This document shows, piece by piece, positions 29,051 to 39,544 of a stretch of DNA of 64,000 nucleotides. The translations under genes were made by a program, and so were the position numbers. The notes beneath the pieces were generated by a model that saw only the letters and a program-made list of their open reading frames with translations, was not told where the DNA came from and searched no databases. This DNA is from Neoroseomonas eburnea. GTDB lineage: Bacteria; Pseudomonadota; Alphaproteobacteria; Acetobacterales; Acetobacteraceae. Where the stretch lies: positions 210,660 to 274,659 of the forward strand of contig NZ_JAAEDL010000004.1 of assembly GCF_018129005.1 (NCBI RefSeq). Reading direction: 5' to 3'. Every line of letters starts with the position of its first letter. Position 1 is the stretch's first letter.

Positions 29051-29983
29051 TCAACCCGGCCGCAGCCGGGCATAGACCGGGCGCAGCAGGAAGGGGCTCA
29101 GGAACAGCGGGAACTGGCAGAGCGCGAAGAACAGCAGGATGCGCGAATCCGTCGCGGCCGGCAGCACCGCGAGGTACAGAGCCATGTTGCGGTTGCCCGA
29201 CAGCAGCCCCGCCGCCAGCGCCAGCCGCCGCCCGGCCGGCGCGAAGGCCAGCGCCGTCGCGATGTTCAGCCCGAAATTGCCGGCGAAGGCCAATGCCAGC
29301 CCGCCCAGCACCCAGTCCGGCTCGGCCAGCAGCTTCGCCAGCATCCCGTCCATCACGCCGAAGCCGTAGAGCACCACCAGCCACACCACCGCCCCGTCCA
29401 CTGCCGGGCCGACGCGCTTCAGCGCCGCGTCGCCGACCGCCCGGCGGATGGCGATCGAGACCAGCAGCGGCAGCCCCACCACCAGCGCCAGCCGCGCCAT
29501 CAGCCCGGTCAGCGAAATGGCGAGGTCGATCCCCATCAGCCCCAGCGCCAGCGGCGGCGCGGTCAACGGCACCAGCAGCGTCGTCACCACCGCGACGACG
29601 AGCGAGATCTCCCCATCCAGCCCCACCAGCCTGGCGAAGGCGGGGGAGGAGGTCGCCGCGCACCCCGTCGCGCTGATCACCAGCGCCGCGCCGAGCGGCC
29701 CGTCCAGCCCCGTCGCCAACGCCACCGCATAGGCGAGCAGCGGCGAGATCAGCAGCAGCCAGGCGGTCAGCGCCGCCACCAGCAGCGGCCGGCGCAGATA
29801 GCCGAAGACCTGCGCCGGATCGACGCGCAGCAGCACCAGCGTCATCAGCCCGGCGACGGTGATGGTGACGACGTCGCGGAACAGCGCGGCGAGCGGCGGG
29901 ACGAACAGCCCGGCGAAGATGCCGATGGCCAGCAGCGCACCGCCCTGCCGGGCGGACCATTCCAGGAAACGGAGCGGTGACAG
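29051..29983 (-). CDS. Bile acid:sodium symporter-like transporter (start uncertain)
   Basis: About 310 residues of almost continuous membrane helices (eight to ten). GLDGPLGAALVISATGCAAT, LVGLDGEISLVVAVVTTLL and AFAGNFGLNIATALAFAPAG with GNRNMALYLAVLP resemble the Na+/bile-acid symporter / ACR3-like superfamily. Substrate unknown. No ATG or GTG lies near the expected N-terminus in this frame; the nearest candidates are CTG at 29983 and 29965, and an in-frame GTG near 30065 overlaps the divergent pentapeptide gene. Either a rare start or a small sequence error near 29965 (ATG in another frame at 29960) would explain this. The 5' end is approximate. Confidence 0.7.
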   Translation of the reverse strand: MSPLRFLEWSARQGGALLAIGIFAGLFVPPLAALFRDVVTITVAGLMTLVLLRVDPAQVFGYLRRPLLVAALTAWLLLISPLLAYAVALATGLDGPLGAALVISATGCAATSSPAFARLVGLDGEISLVVAVVTTLLVPLTAPPLALGLMGIDLAISLTGLMARLALVVGLPLLVSIAIRRAVGDAALKRVGPAVDGAVVWLVVLYGFGVMDGMLAKLLAEPDWVLGGLALAFAGNFGLNIATALAFAPAGRRLALAAGLLSGNRNMALYLAVLPAATDSRILLFFALCQFPLFLSPFLLRPVYARLRPG

Positions 29984-30041
29984 GAGAGGCGGGCCCCGGC
30001 GGCGGTTGGAGGTCTTCGCCTCAGGTTCTATATCCCAGGGC

Positions 30042-30538
30042 GTGCACGCGCCATCCTCGCTCCTCACCCTGCTTGCGGGGCTGGTCCTTCTTGCCGGGCC
30101 GGCCCTGGCCGGCTGTACCGATCCCCCTGCGCCCGGCGTGGTGTGGCGACGCTGCCTGCTCGACGAGGCGGACCTGCCCGGCGCCGACCTGACGCGCGCG
30201 CTGCTGCGCGATGCCTCCTTCCAGCGCGCCGTACTGACGGGCGCGAAGCTCATCGAGGCGGACGGGATCGAGGCGCGCTTCGTCTCGGCGGATCTGTCCG
30301 GCGCGGATCTCTCGCGCGCCAACCTGCGCCAGACGGATTTCACCCGCGCGAACCTTCGGCATGCCGTGCTGGCCGGGGCGGATCTGCGGCGTGCGACCCT
30401 GTTCCGCGCCGACCTGACGGAGGCCGACCTGAGCGGTGCGAACCTTGCCGGCGCCAACCTGGCAGGCGCGATGCTCGGCGGTGCGCGCTGGACCGACGGG
30501 CAGCGCGTCTGCGCCGCCGGCTCGGTGGGGAACTGCCA

Positions 30539-30542
<4 letters not shown>
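30042..30542 (+). CDS. Pentapeptide-repeat lipoprotein or secreted protein
   Basis: 166 residues from GTG 30042. The N-terminus LLTLLAGLVLLAGPALAGC is a signal peptide ending in a lipobox-like LAGC (Cys 25). Residues about 45-145 are A(D/N)LxX repeats (GADLTRALLRDASFQ, GADLSRANLRQTDFTRANLR and so on), which fold as a right-handed beta-helix. The end has TDGQRVCAAGSVGNCQ with two cysteines that could form a disulfide. Function unknown; export argues against gyrase protection as known for cytosolic Qnr/MfpA proteins. Its stop overlaps the uvrD start (GTGA). The start has a weak Shine-Dalgarno, and a TTG at 30006 is an alternative. Confidence 0.75.
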
Positions 30543-32730
<2,188 letters not shown>

Positions 32731-32734
<4 letters not shown>

Positions 32735-33657
32735 GGCCCTCCGGCCCCGATGCGCCCGGCGCCCTGTCCCGCCGCCGGGCCGAACCGCTGGAAGCCCTGG
32801 TGATCGACGGGTTGCCCGAACATGCCGTGCCGGTCTTCGAGGCGGCGCTCGAACAGGTGTGCACCACCGTCGCCTATTTCCGCGACGAGCCGACCGATAC
32901 CTGGCGGATCGAAGGCGTGCGCGAAGCGGGTGCGCATGACGAGGCGCTGGACGCGGCGCTGGCGCTCGCCGCGGCCGTCGCGGGGATCGACCCGCCCGTG
33001 GTGCAGGCCGCGCCGGTGGAGGCGGAGGGTTGGCTCGCCCGCACCGTGCAGGCCTTCCCGGAAATGCCGATCGGCGGGCGCTTCCTGATCCGCCCGACCC
33101 ATGTGCCGGACCCCGTGACCCATGGCCGCGTGGTGCTGAAGCTCGATGCCGGTCTGGCCTTCGGTTCGGGGGAGCATGCCTCGACCCAGGGCTGCCTGCG
33201 CGCCTTCGAGGCGGTGGCGCATCGCCGGCCGCGGACGGTCTGCGACCTCGGCAGCGGGTCGGGCATCCTGGCGATGGCGGCGGCGAAGATGGTGCCGTGC
33301 CGCGTGCTGGCGACCGATATCGAGCCGTGGTCGGTGCGCGTCTGCGAACAGAATGCCCGGCTGAACGGGCTCGTGCCGCGGCGGATGCGGGCCATCCTGG
33401 CGGATGGCTGGAAGCCGCGCGTGATGAAGGGCGTGCGCTACGACCTGATCTTCGCGAACATCCTGGCGCGGCCGCTCTGTGCCATGGCGCGGGAGCTGGC
33501 GCTGCACCTGGCACCCGGCGGCACGGCGATCCTGGCGGGGCTGCTTGGCACCCAGGCGCGCATGGTGCTGGCGGCGCATCGGCGGCAGGGGCTGGTGCTG
33601 GAACGGCGGATCGATGTCGGTCCGTGGTCGACGCTCGTGCTCAGGCGCCGAGGCTGA
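32731..33657 (+). CDS. prmA: Ribosomal protein L11 methyltransferase
   Basis: 308 residues. The N-terminal substrate-recognition part (about 15-130) is variable; the Rossmann methyltransferase domain follows with VVLKLDAGLAFGSGEHASTQ, VCDLGSGSGILAMAAAKM (SAM loop), VLATDIEPWSVRVCEQNA and YDLIFANILARPLCAMA, the last being the PrmA NxLA-type motif IV. It trimethylates ribosomal protein L11. The ATG overlaps the uvrD stop by four bases, so the gene is the third in the pentapeptide-uvrD-prmA operon. Its last 17 bases overlap the convergent flagellar-like gene. Confidence 0.93.
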
Positions 33658-33928
33658 TCGCCTGGCGCTGGATCTCGTCGTTGCGTTCCAGCGCCCTGGC
33701 ATTCGCCTCATAGGCACGGCGGGCCTGGATCATGTCGGCCATGGCGCGTTCGAGCTCGCCGCTCGCCTGCGCCGTGGTCAGGCCTTCATTGCCGGTCGGC
33801 GGGGCGGGCGAGGGATCGCTGCCGCGCGCGCTCTGCGGCGTCGGGCTGGCGATGGTCGCCGCGGCGCGATCGACCCGTTCCGCCGAGCGTTGCATCCCTT
33901 GCACCGAGGCATTGAGCGCGACCTGCAT
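33641..33928 (-). CDS. Flagellar basal-body rod C-terminal-like small protein
   Basis: 95 residues. The last 40 (LERAMADMIQARRAYEANAR, then ERNDEIQRQAISLGA) match the C-terminal helix that rod and hook proteins FlgC/FlgE/FlgG use for assembly. The N-terminal helix (MQVALNASVQGMQRSAERVD) looks like the matching N-terminal rod helix, joined by a short proline/serine linker, so the protein is a miniature rod-type coiled coil, not a broken FlgG. AGGATGAG precedes the ATG. No flagellar genes surround it. It overlaps the 3' end of prmA on the other strand. Confidence 0.7.
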   Translation of the reverse strand: MQVALNASVQGMQRSAERVDRAAATIASPTPQSARGSDPSPAPPTGNEGLTTAQASGELERAMADMIQARRAYEANARALERNDEIQRQAISLGA

Positions 33929-34014
33929 CGTCTCATCCTGCGGTACATTCCTTGATCTTCGATGAACGTCGTGCCGGTGCGGCTGCGCAGGTGCCCAAGG
34001 AAGGAGGTGGGGGT

Positions 34015-34042
34015 TCGGGGGCGGAGTTCTCTCCGCCCCCGA
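34015..34042. terminator. 12-bp-arm hairpin
   Basis: TCGGGGGCGGAG-TTCT-CTCCGCCCCCGA, perfect. It lies between the LLM gene's 3' end and the small flagellar-like gene, both on the minus strand, and could stop read-through. No T-run. Confidence 0.5.
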
Positions 34043-34188
34043 TTCTCATCCCACCCGCATGGCGAATCCCGTACCAGCCGCCGCTATTGGCGACTGCCGG
34101 CATGAGGCTGTTCGTGCCCTCGGACGGCGGCGCAGACCTCCGGTTTGCTTGGCTTCGCCGGACCACCGGCGGGCCGCGTTCGCGGCCT

Positions 34189-34213
34189 CGGCACGAGTCA
34201 AGAACTCGTGCCG
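34189..34213 (-). terminator. Hairpin after the LLM oxidoreductase stop
   Basis: CGGCACGAG-TCAAGAA-CTCGTGCCG, perfect nine-base arms, six bases past the stop of the minus-strand LLM gene. Confidence 0.55.
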
Positions 34214-34219
34214 CTGGTA

Positions 34220-35332
34220 TCACTCCGCCGCCCTGGCGGTCGCTTCCACGTGCTGCCGCAGCCTCGGCATCACCTCCTCGGCGAGCCGCTTCATCGTCTC
34301 CGCTTCCCAGGAGGCGTTGACGCCGGACCAGTCGAGCCCCGGCATCAGCAGGTGTCCGAAGGGCCCGGTGTCCTCGCGCAGCGCCACCAGCCGGTCGAGC
34401 ACGGTCTTCGGGCTGCCGCAGATGACGCAGGCCTCGATCATGTCCTCGGTGGTGGCGTCCATCGGGTCCATGTCGTCGCGCGGCGTCATGGTGGCGGCGA
34501 GGCCGGCGCGCTTCGCGAGGCTGCCGAGGTAGTCGAAGTAGTAGCGCGTCGCGCCTTCCGGCGCGGTGGCGCGGGCGCGGGCCTCGGTGTCGTTGGCGGC
34601 GATGACCAGGTTGCGGGCGACGCGCCAATTGGACCCGTCCACGGGCCGGCCGGCCTCGGCGAGTCCCTTGGCGATGCCGCGCCAATGCCCGCCGAGCACC
34701 CGGTGGGCGACGAAGTTGGCGCTGATCACGCCCCAGCCGCGCGCCGCGGCGACGGTCACGCCGTAGCTGTCCGGCTGGCGGGCGGAGATGTGGATGGAGG
34801 GCCCTTCGCGCCGGAAGGGCTTGGGCATGAAGCCGACGCCGTAATCGGGCAGCACGGTGCGCGTCAGGCGGATCGGCCAGGTGGCGCCGTCGATCTCGTA
34901 GGGCGGGTCGGCGGCCCAGATCGCCTGGATGGCGGCGATCGATTCCAGCATGCGCTTGCCGCGCTCGATCGGCGCGATGTCGCCGAAGAGCTCGAAGTCG
35001 GAGGCGAGGCCGCCCGAGCCGATGCCGAGCATGAGCCGCCCGCCCGACATGTGGTCGAACTGGGCGACCTCGGCGGCGACGATGGCGGGGTGGTGGTTGG
35101 GAAGGTTGATCACACCGGTGCCGAAGGCGAGGCGCGTGCGGTGGATCAGCCCCGCCATGAACATCAGCGGAGAGGCGATCGGCTCGGAGGTCGCGGAGAA
35201 GTGTTCGCCGACCCAGAGCTCGTCGAAGCCGAGCCGGTCGGCGAGGAGGGATTTCTCCGTGTCCTCGGCGAGGGTCTCGTGCATCGGCCGCTGCGGCGGG
35301 TGCAGCGGCATCATGAACAGGCCGAGGCGCAT
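34220..35332 (-). CDS. LLM class flavin-dependent oxidoreductase
   Basis: 370 residues, bacterial-luciferase TIM-barrel fold. MRLGLFMMPLHPPQRPMHET is the opening of the limonene 1,2-monooxygenase-like branch. WVGEHFSATSEPIASPLMFM, FGTGVINLPNHHPAIVAAEV, MSGGRLMLGIGSGGL and DMIEACVICGSPKTVLDRLV are typical of this group. It would use FMNH2 and O2; the substrate is unknown. GGAGGAAGGG precedes the ATG at suitable spacing. It is a single gene with a terminator hairpin, upstream of nothing functionally related. Confidence 0.87.
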   Translation of the reverse strand: MRLGLFMMPLHPPQRPMHETLAEDTEKSLLADRLGFDELWVGEHFSATSEPIASPLMFMAGLIHRTRLAFGTGVINLPNHHPAIVAAEVAQFDHMSGGRLMLGIGSGGLASDFELFGDIAPIERGKRMLESIAAIQAIWAADPPYEIDGATWPIRLTRTVLPDYGVGFMPKPFRREGPSIHISARQPDSYGVTVAAARGWGVISANFVAHRVLGGHWRGIAKGLAEAGRPVDGSNWRVARNLVIAANDTEARARATAPEGATRYYFDYLGSLAKRAGLAATMTPRDDMDPMDATTEDMIEACVICGSPKTVLDRLVALREDTGPFGHLLMPGLDWSGVNASWEAETMKRLAEEVMPRLRQHVEATARAAE

Positions 35333-35395
35333 GGTCGGAACCCTTCCTCCGTTCGATCGGAGGCTAGGGGCTGCGCCGCCGGCGGTGAAGGCGGG

Positions 35396-35430
35396 GCGGG
35401 GCCGCGGTCGGGGGGGTGACGCGGCCCCGC
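35396..35430 (-). terminator. Terminator hairpin after the DUF1127 gene
   Basis: GCGGGGCCGCG (35396-35406) and CGCGGCCCCGC (35420-35430), perfect 11-base arms with a 13-base loop, nine bases past the DUF1127 stop on the minus strand. Confidence 0.6.
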
Positions 35431-35438
35431 GGTGCCGG

Positions 35439-35801
35439 TCAGGCCGCCCGGGGGGCGGGGCGCTGGCCGGCGTCGTTGGCCGGGCGGGGGCTGAAGCCGG
35501 GCTCGAAGACGCGGCCGATGTCGAAGCGCGTCATGCCGATGTCCTGCAGCTCACGGTCCGAGAGCTGACGGAGGGCGTTATAGGTCTCGACCCGGGCCGG
35601 GAAGGTCAGCACGGCGCGGATCAGGCCCTCGGCGACGCGGGCGACGGCGCGGGCGGCGCGGCGGACGCCCTCGGCGATGGCGGCGTCGCGCGCGGCGATG
35701 GCGGCGAGGCGGATGCGTTCGGCCTCGGCCATGCGGCTGGAGGTCATGACGGTGGCGGGCAGCAGCAGGGCGGCCTCGGCCTTGGTGATGGCGGTGTCCA
35801 T
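35439..35801 (-). CDS. DUF1127 domain protein
   Basis: 120 residues. The C-terminal YNALRQLSDRELQDIGMTRF-DI is the DUF1127 (YjiS-like) motif; the N-terminal 60 residues are an alanine/arginine-rich helix. In other alphaproteobacteria DUF1127 proteins are small, arginine-rich regulators that affect RNA metabolism and phosphate or stress responses; here it is longer than the usual 45-75 residues. AAGGAAAA precedes the ATG. It is divergent from the aminopeptidase P gene; the 175-base gap at 35802-35975 is notably AT-richer than its surroundings and should hold both promoters. Confidence 0.85.
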   Translation of the reverse strand: MDTAITKAEAALLLPATVMTSSRMAEAERIRLAAIAARDAAIAEGVRRAARAVARVAEGLIRAVLTFPARVETYNALRQLSDRELQDIGMTRFDIGRVFEPGFSPRPANDAGQRPAPRAA

Positions 35802-35975
35802 GGTAGTTTTCCTTCGCGATGCCGGCGGTTCGTTTCGAACTCGGCTCGCATGTCGTGGGCGTTATGTAGATGCGTCCGGGTCACAGGTGATGCGCGAAGG
35901 TCACGCGTGAGATATGCGTTTCTTGCGTGGTTTCCTGTGGATGAATGCAATTTTGCGGTAACAAGGATCACAGCC

Positions 35976-37742
35976 CTGAGCCCCTCCGACCGCCTCGCCG
36001 CCCTTCGCGCCCGCCTCGCAGAGGTCGGCGTGCAAGGCTTCATCGTGCCCCGCTCCGACGAGCATCTCGGCGAATACGTGCCGCCCGCGGGCGAGCGCCT
36101 GGCCTGGCTGACCGGCTTCACCGGCTCTGCCGGCCTGGCCATCGTCCTGCCCGACCGCGCCGCCGTCTTCACCGATGGCCGCTACACGCTGCAGGTCCGC
36201 CAGCAGACCGACCCCGCCCTCTGGGACTGCCGCCACATCACCGAGGAACCGCCGGCGGAGTGGCTGAAGGCCCACGCCCAGGACCTCGCCATCGGCTACG
36301 ACCCCTGGCTGCATGCCGCGCCGGCGATCGAGCGGCTCAGCGTGCCCGGCGTCCATCTCGTGCCGCTGCTGGCGAATCCGCTGGACGCCGTCTGGACCGA
36401 CCGGCCGCCCGCACCGATGGCCCAGGCCGTGCCGCATCCGCTCGATGTCGCCGGCCGGCCGCATGCGGACAAGCGCGCCGAGGCCGCCGCCGCGCTGCGG
36501 GAGGCCGGCGAGCAGGCGGTGGTGCTGGCGGATTCGCATTCCCTCGCCTGGCTGCTGAACATCCGCGGCGGGGATCTCGCGAACACGCCGCTGGCCCTCG
36601 GCTTCGCGCTGCTGCACGCCGATGCGCGCGTCGAACTCTTCATGGCGCCGGCCAAGGTGCCGGCGGGGACGCGGGCGCATCTCGGCAATGAGGTGGTGGT
36701 GCGACCGCGGGAGGAACTGCCCGCCGCCCTCGATGCCCTGCGCGGCAAGCGCGTGCGCATCGACGCCGAAGCGACGCCGGCCTGGTTCACCCATTGGCTG
36801 CGCGAGGCCGGCGCCGAGATCAGCTCCGGCGAAGACCCGTGCCGCATGCCGCGCGCCTGCAAGAACCCGGTCGAGCGCGACGGCGCCCGTGCCGCGCACC
36901 GGCGCGATGCGGCGGCGATGGCGCGCTTCCTCGCCTGGTTCGCGGCGGAAGCGCCGAAGGGCGGACAGACCGAAATGTCGGCCGCCGCCCGACTGGTGGA
37001 GTTCCGGCGCGCCGGCGACCGCTTCCGCGGCGAATCCTTCCCTGCCATCTCCGGCGCCGGCGAGCACGGCGCCATCGTCCATTACCGCGTCACGCCCGAG
37101 ACCGACCGCGGCATCGCGCCGAACGAGGTCTACCTGATCGATTCCGGCGCGCAGTACCTCGACGGCACGACGGACATCACGCGCACCCTCTGGACCGGGC
37201 CGGACGCGGCGCCGGCAACCCTGAAGGACCGCGTGACGCGCGTGCTGAAGGGACATATCGCGCTGGCGACGGCGCGCTTCCCGGCGGGCGTCGCCGGGCC
37301 GCACCTCGACGCGCTCGCCCGCCGCGCGCTGTGGGATGTCGGGCTCGACTACGACCACGGCACCGGGCACGGCGTCGGGTCCTTCCTTTCGGTGCATGAA
37401 GGGCCGGTGGCCTTCAGCCGCACCGCGCGCATCGTGCCGCTGCGCGAGGGCATGATCCTGTCCGACGAGCCGGGCTTCTACGCCACGGGGGAATACGGCA
37501 TCCGGCTCGAGAACCTGCTGCTCGTGGTGCCGGCGGAGCTGCCGCAGGCGACGAAGCCGTTCCTCGCCTTCGAGACCCTGACCTTGGCCCCCTTCGACCG
37601 CGCGCTGATCGAGCCCGGACTGCTGACAGGGCCGGAACGCGACTGGCTCGATGCCTATCACGCGCGCGTGCTGGCGGAGGTGGCGCCGCAGGTGGACGGT
37701 GCGACGGCGGATTGGCTGCGCGCCGCCTGCGCGCCGATCTGA
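35976..37742 (+). CDS. Aminopeptidase P family metallopeptidase (M24B)
   Basis: 588 residues from the proposed start. Two creatinase-type N-domains (DRLAALRARLAEVGVQGFIV, GEYVPPAGERLAWLTGFTGS) precede the pita-bread catalytic domain: VYLIDSGAQYLDGTTDITRT (two Asp ligands), YDHGTGHGVGSFLSVHEGP (His) and MILSDEPGFYATGEYGIRLE (Glu ligands). It removes an N-terminal residue before proline. No ATG fits: candidates are CTG at 35976, with AAGGA eight bases upstream and the best match to relatives, or GTG at 35937. The long three-domain form matches eukaryote-like PepP enzymes common in alphaproteobacteria. Confidence 0.9.
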   Translation: MSPSDRLAALRARLAEVGVQGFIVPRSDEHLGEYVPPAGERLAWLTGFTGSAGLAIVLPDRAAVFTDGRYTLQVRQQTDPALWDCRHITEEPPAEWLKAHAQDLAIGYDPWLHAAPAIERLSVPGVHLVPLLANPLDAVWTDRPPAPMAQAVPHPLDVAGRPHADKRAEAAAALREAGEQAVVLADSHSLAWLLNIRGGDLANTPLALGFALLHADARVELFMAPAKVPAGTRAHLGNEVVVRPREELPAALDALRGKRVRIDAEATPAWFTHWLREAGAEISSGEDPCRMPRACKNPVERDGARAAHRRDAAAMARFLAWFAAEAPKGGQTEMSAAARLVEFRRAGDRFRGESFPAISGAGEHGAIVHYRVTPETDRGIAPNEVYLIDSGAQYLDGTTDITRTLWTGPDAAPATLKDRVTRVLKGHIALATARFPAGVAGPHLDALARRALWDVGLDYDHGTGHGVGSFLSVHEGPVAFSRTARIVPLREGMILSDEPGFYATGEYGIRLENLLLVVPAELPQATKPFLAFETLTLAPFDRALIEPGLLTGPERDWLDAYHARVLAEVAPQVDGATADWLRAACAPI

Positions 37743-38068
37743 TGCCCGGCCACCTCGACACCCTGCCTTCCCGCGCCGTCGGTTCCGGCGCGGCCGTCAA
37801 GCATGTGATGATGCCGGCTGCCGCTCTCGCCTGCGCCGGCCCGCCGGCCATCGCGGAATCCGCGCGGTCGATGCACTCCGCCCGCGATCGCGCGGCCGGG
37901 GCCGCGCCCGGCCCCTGGCAAGGCAACCGGGCGCTGCTGCGCATTTCGGCCGATCCCGGCGATCCCTTCCTGCTGGGGCCGAAACGCGGCGCGAAGGGGC
38001 GCGCCTCGGCGCGGCCGGCGTCGGAGAAGGGCGGGCTTGCCCATCGCCTCGATGCCGAGCGGGAGTGA
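37742..38068 (+). CDS. Doubtful small ORF
   Basis: 108 residues if used. The ATG overlaps the aminopeptidase stop (TGATG), the only point in its favour. The sequence (for example RAVGSGAAVKHVMMPAAALA, then WQGNRALLRISADPGDPFLL) has no recognisable family. Its last 32 bases overlap the hydrolase start. Otherwise the gap 37743-38036 contains nothing I can identify. Confidence 0.2.
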   Translation: MPGHLDTLPSRAVGSGAAVKHVMMPAAALACAGPPAIAESARSMHSARDRAAGAAPGPWQGNRALLRISADPGDPFLLGPKRGAKGRASARPASEKGGLAHRLDAERE

Positions 38069-38852
38069 CACCCCGCGCCTGGATGGGCAGCGCGTGCTGC
38101 TCGTCTATGGCCTGATGGGCGAAGTCATGGCCGCGCTGCACCCCTTCGGCATGGACTACATGCACCCTCTGCGCGACTGGCTGGAGGCGCAGGGTGCCGA
38201 TGTCGCCATCGTGCCCCTGCGCACGGCCGAGCCGGTCTCGGCCAATGCGGCGCGGCTGCGAGAGGCGCTGATGGCCGATCCCCGGCCGGCGCTGATCATC
38301 GCCCACAGCAAGGGCGGGCTCGAAGCCCTTGCGGCGCTGCTGGACCCGGAGGCCCAGGCGCGCTGCACCGGCTTCCTCGCCATGCAGTCGCCCTTCTACG
38401 GCAGCCCCGTGGCCGATGCGGTGACGGGCGCGAAGCCGCTGGAAGCCGCCGCCGGCGGGCTGGCGCGGCTGCTGCGCATCGGCTCGGGCGAGGGGGTGCG
38501 GGACCTGACGACCACGTCCCGCCGCATCTGGATGGCGGCGGCAGCCCAGGCGGTGGCGCGGCTGCTTGCCGCCCTGCCGGTCGCCTGCCTGGCGACCGAG
38601 GTGCAGGAAGGCCTGGCGCGCGGGCGCGAACGCCTGCATCTCGCCGCCGCGCAGTGGATGGAAAGGCGCGGCTGCGGTCCGAATGACGGGCTGGTGCCGG
38701 TCTCCAGCGCGCTGATCCCGGGGGCGCGGCACCTCATCCTGCCGGGCAGCCACATCGCGACGGTCAGCCGCGGACCGGGGCGCGATCCGGTGGCGATGCT
38801 GCGCGCCGGGCTGGACGCCCTGTTCAGCGCGGCGCCCCCGCCAGCAGCCTGA
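38037..38852 (+). CDS. Alpha/beta-hydrolase fold protein
   Basis: 271 residues. RVLLVYGLMGEVMAALHPFG opens the fold; the nucleophile elbow is LIIAHSKGGLEALAALL (Ser near 84, H-S-K-G-G in place of G-x-S-x-G). GPNDGLVPVSSALIPGARH (acid) and LPGSHIATVSRGPG (His) can complete the triad. It resembles lipase/esterase-like proteins without a known substrate. No signal peptide. GGAGAAGGGCG lies upstream of the ATG; an alternative ATG at 38052 is possible. It is convergent with the LysE gene; the two coding regions overlap by about 29 bases at their 3' ends. Confidence 0.75.
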   Translation: MPIASMPSGSDTPRLDGQRVLLVYGLMGEVMAALHPFGMDYMHPLRDWLEAQGADVAIVPLRTAEPVSANAARLREALMADPRPALIIAHSKGGLEALAALLDPEAQARCTGFLAMQSPFYGSPVADAVTGAKPLEAAAGGLARLLRIGSGEGVRDLTTTSRRIWMAAAAQAVARLLAALPVACLATEVQEGLARGRERLHLAAAQWMERRGCGPNDGLVPVSSALIPGARHLILPGSHIATVSRGPGRDPVAMLRAGLDALFSAAPPPAA

Positions 38853-39477
38853 TCCCGAGGCCGAGGAACAAGGTCCCCGCCGCCCCGTCCAGCCAGCGCC
38901 CGGCGGTGGAATTGCGCAGCCGGTCCGCGATGCGCCCCGCGCCGGCGATCAGCACGGCGAAGAGCGGTATGGAGGTGATCGGCAACAGCGGCCCGAGGAT
39001 CAGCATCTGCAACCAGGCCGGGCTGCGCCCCGGATCGACGAAGAGCGGCACGAAGGCCAGGAAGAACAGCCCGACCTTCGGATTGAGCAGGTTGGTCAGG
39101 AAGCCCTGCCGCCAGGCCGCGCCGAGCCCGGTCGTCGGCGTCCGGTCGGCGCCGAGCCCGCCGTTGCCCCTCAGCGCCGCGCGGATCGCATGCACGCCAA
39201 GCCACAGCAGGTAGAGCGCGCCGGCCACCCGCAGCGCGGTGAACAGCGCCGGATGCGCGGCGACGATCGCCGCCACGCCCGCGGCCGCGGCGAGGATGTG
39301 CACCGCCGCGCCGGTGAAGATGCCGAAGGTGGCCGCCCAGCCCCGCCGCGCCCCGCCCGAGAGCGTCTGGCCCAACACGAAGGCCATGTCCGGCCCCGGT
39401 GTCAGCACCAGCACGACGCAGGCGAGGAGGTATCCGGCAAGCAGGCTGGGATCGACGGGGAGCATGGAGCGGAGCAT
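38824..39477 (-). CDS. LysE/RhtB family exporter
   Basis: About 217 residues, six membrane helices. The family signature is LVLTPGPDMAFVLGQTLSGG, followed by GIFTGAAVHILAAAAGVAAI and GFLTNLLNPKVGLFFLAFVP. Such proteins export amino acids or related small molecules. The start is uncertain between ATGs at 39507, 39477 and 39465; 39477 puts eleven residues before the first helix. The 3' end overlaps the convergent hydrolase gene. No regulator lies next to it. Confidence 0.87.
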   Translation of the reverse strand: MLRSMLPVDPSLLAGYLLACVVLVLTPGPDMAFVLGQTLSGGARRGWAATFGIFTGAAVHILAAAAGVAAIVAAHPALFTALRVAGALYLLWLGVHAIRAALRGNGGLGADRTPTTGLGAAWRQGFLTNLLNPKVGLFFLAFVPLFVDPGRSPAWLQMLILGPLLPITSIPLFAVLIAGAGRIADRLRNSTAGRWLDGAAGTLFLGLGIRLLAGAPR

Positions 39478-39544
39478 GTCGCAGCCCGCGCCATCGATCC
39501 AACGCATAGGAATGATGCGGTCGATCAGCCGCCTTGATGGGCCA

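Larger units (their letters stand above)
33929..34219. other. Intergenic stretch with two strong hairpins
   Basis: About 290 bases with no supportable gene; it holds the hairpins at 34015-34042 and 34189-34213 plus the leader of the flagellar-like gene. A plus-strand frame from 33952 has no Shine-Dalgarno and no family resemblance. Confidence 0.55.

Noticed and set aside
33952..34320. 122-residue plus-strand ORF
   Set aside because: Crosses two hairpins and runs antisense into the LLM gene; no ribosome site.
37658..38071. Minus-strand 137-residue ORF
   Set aside because: Overlaps the 3' end of aminopeptidase P and the hydrolase start, lacks a Shine-Dalgarno and family resemblance.
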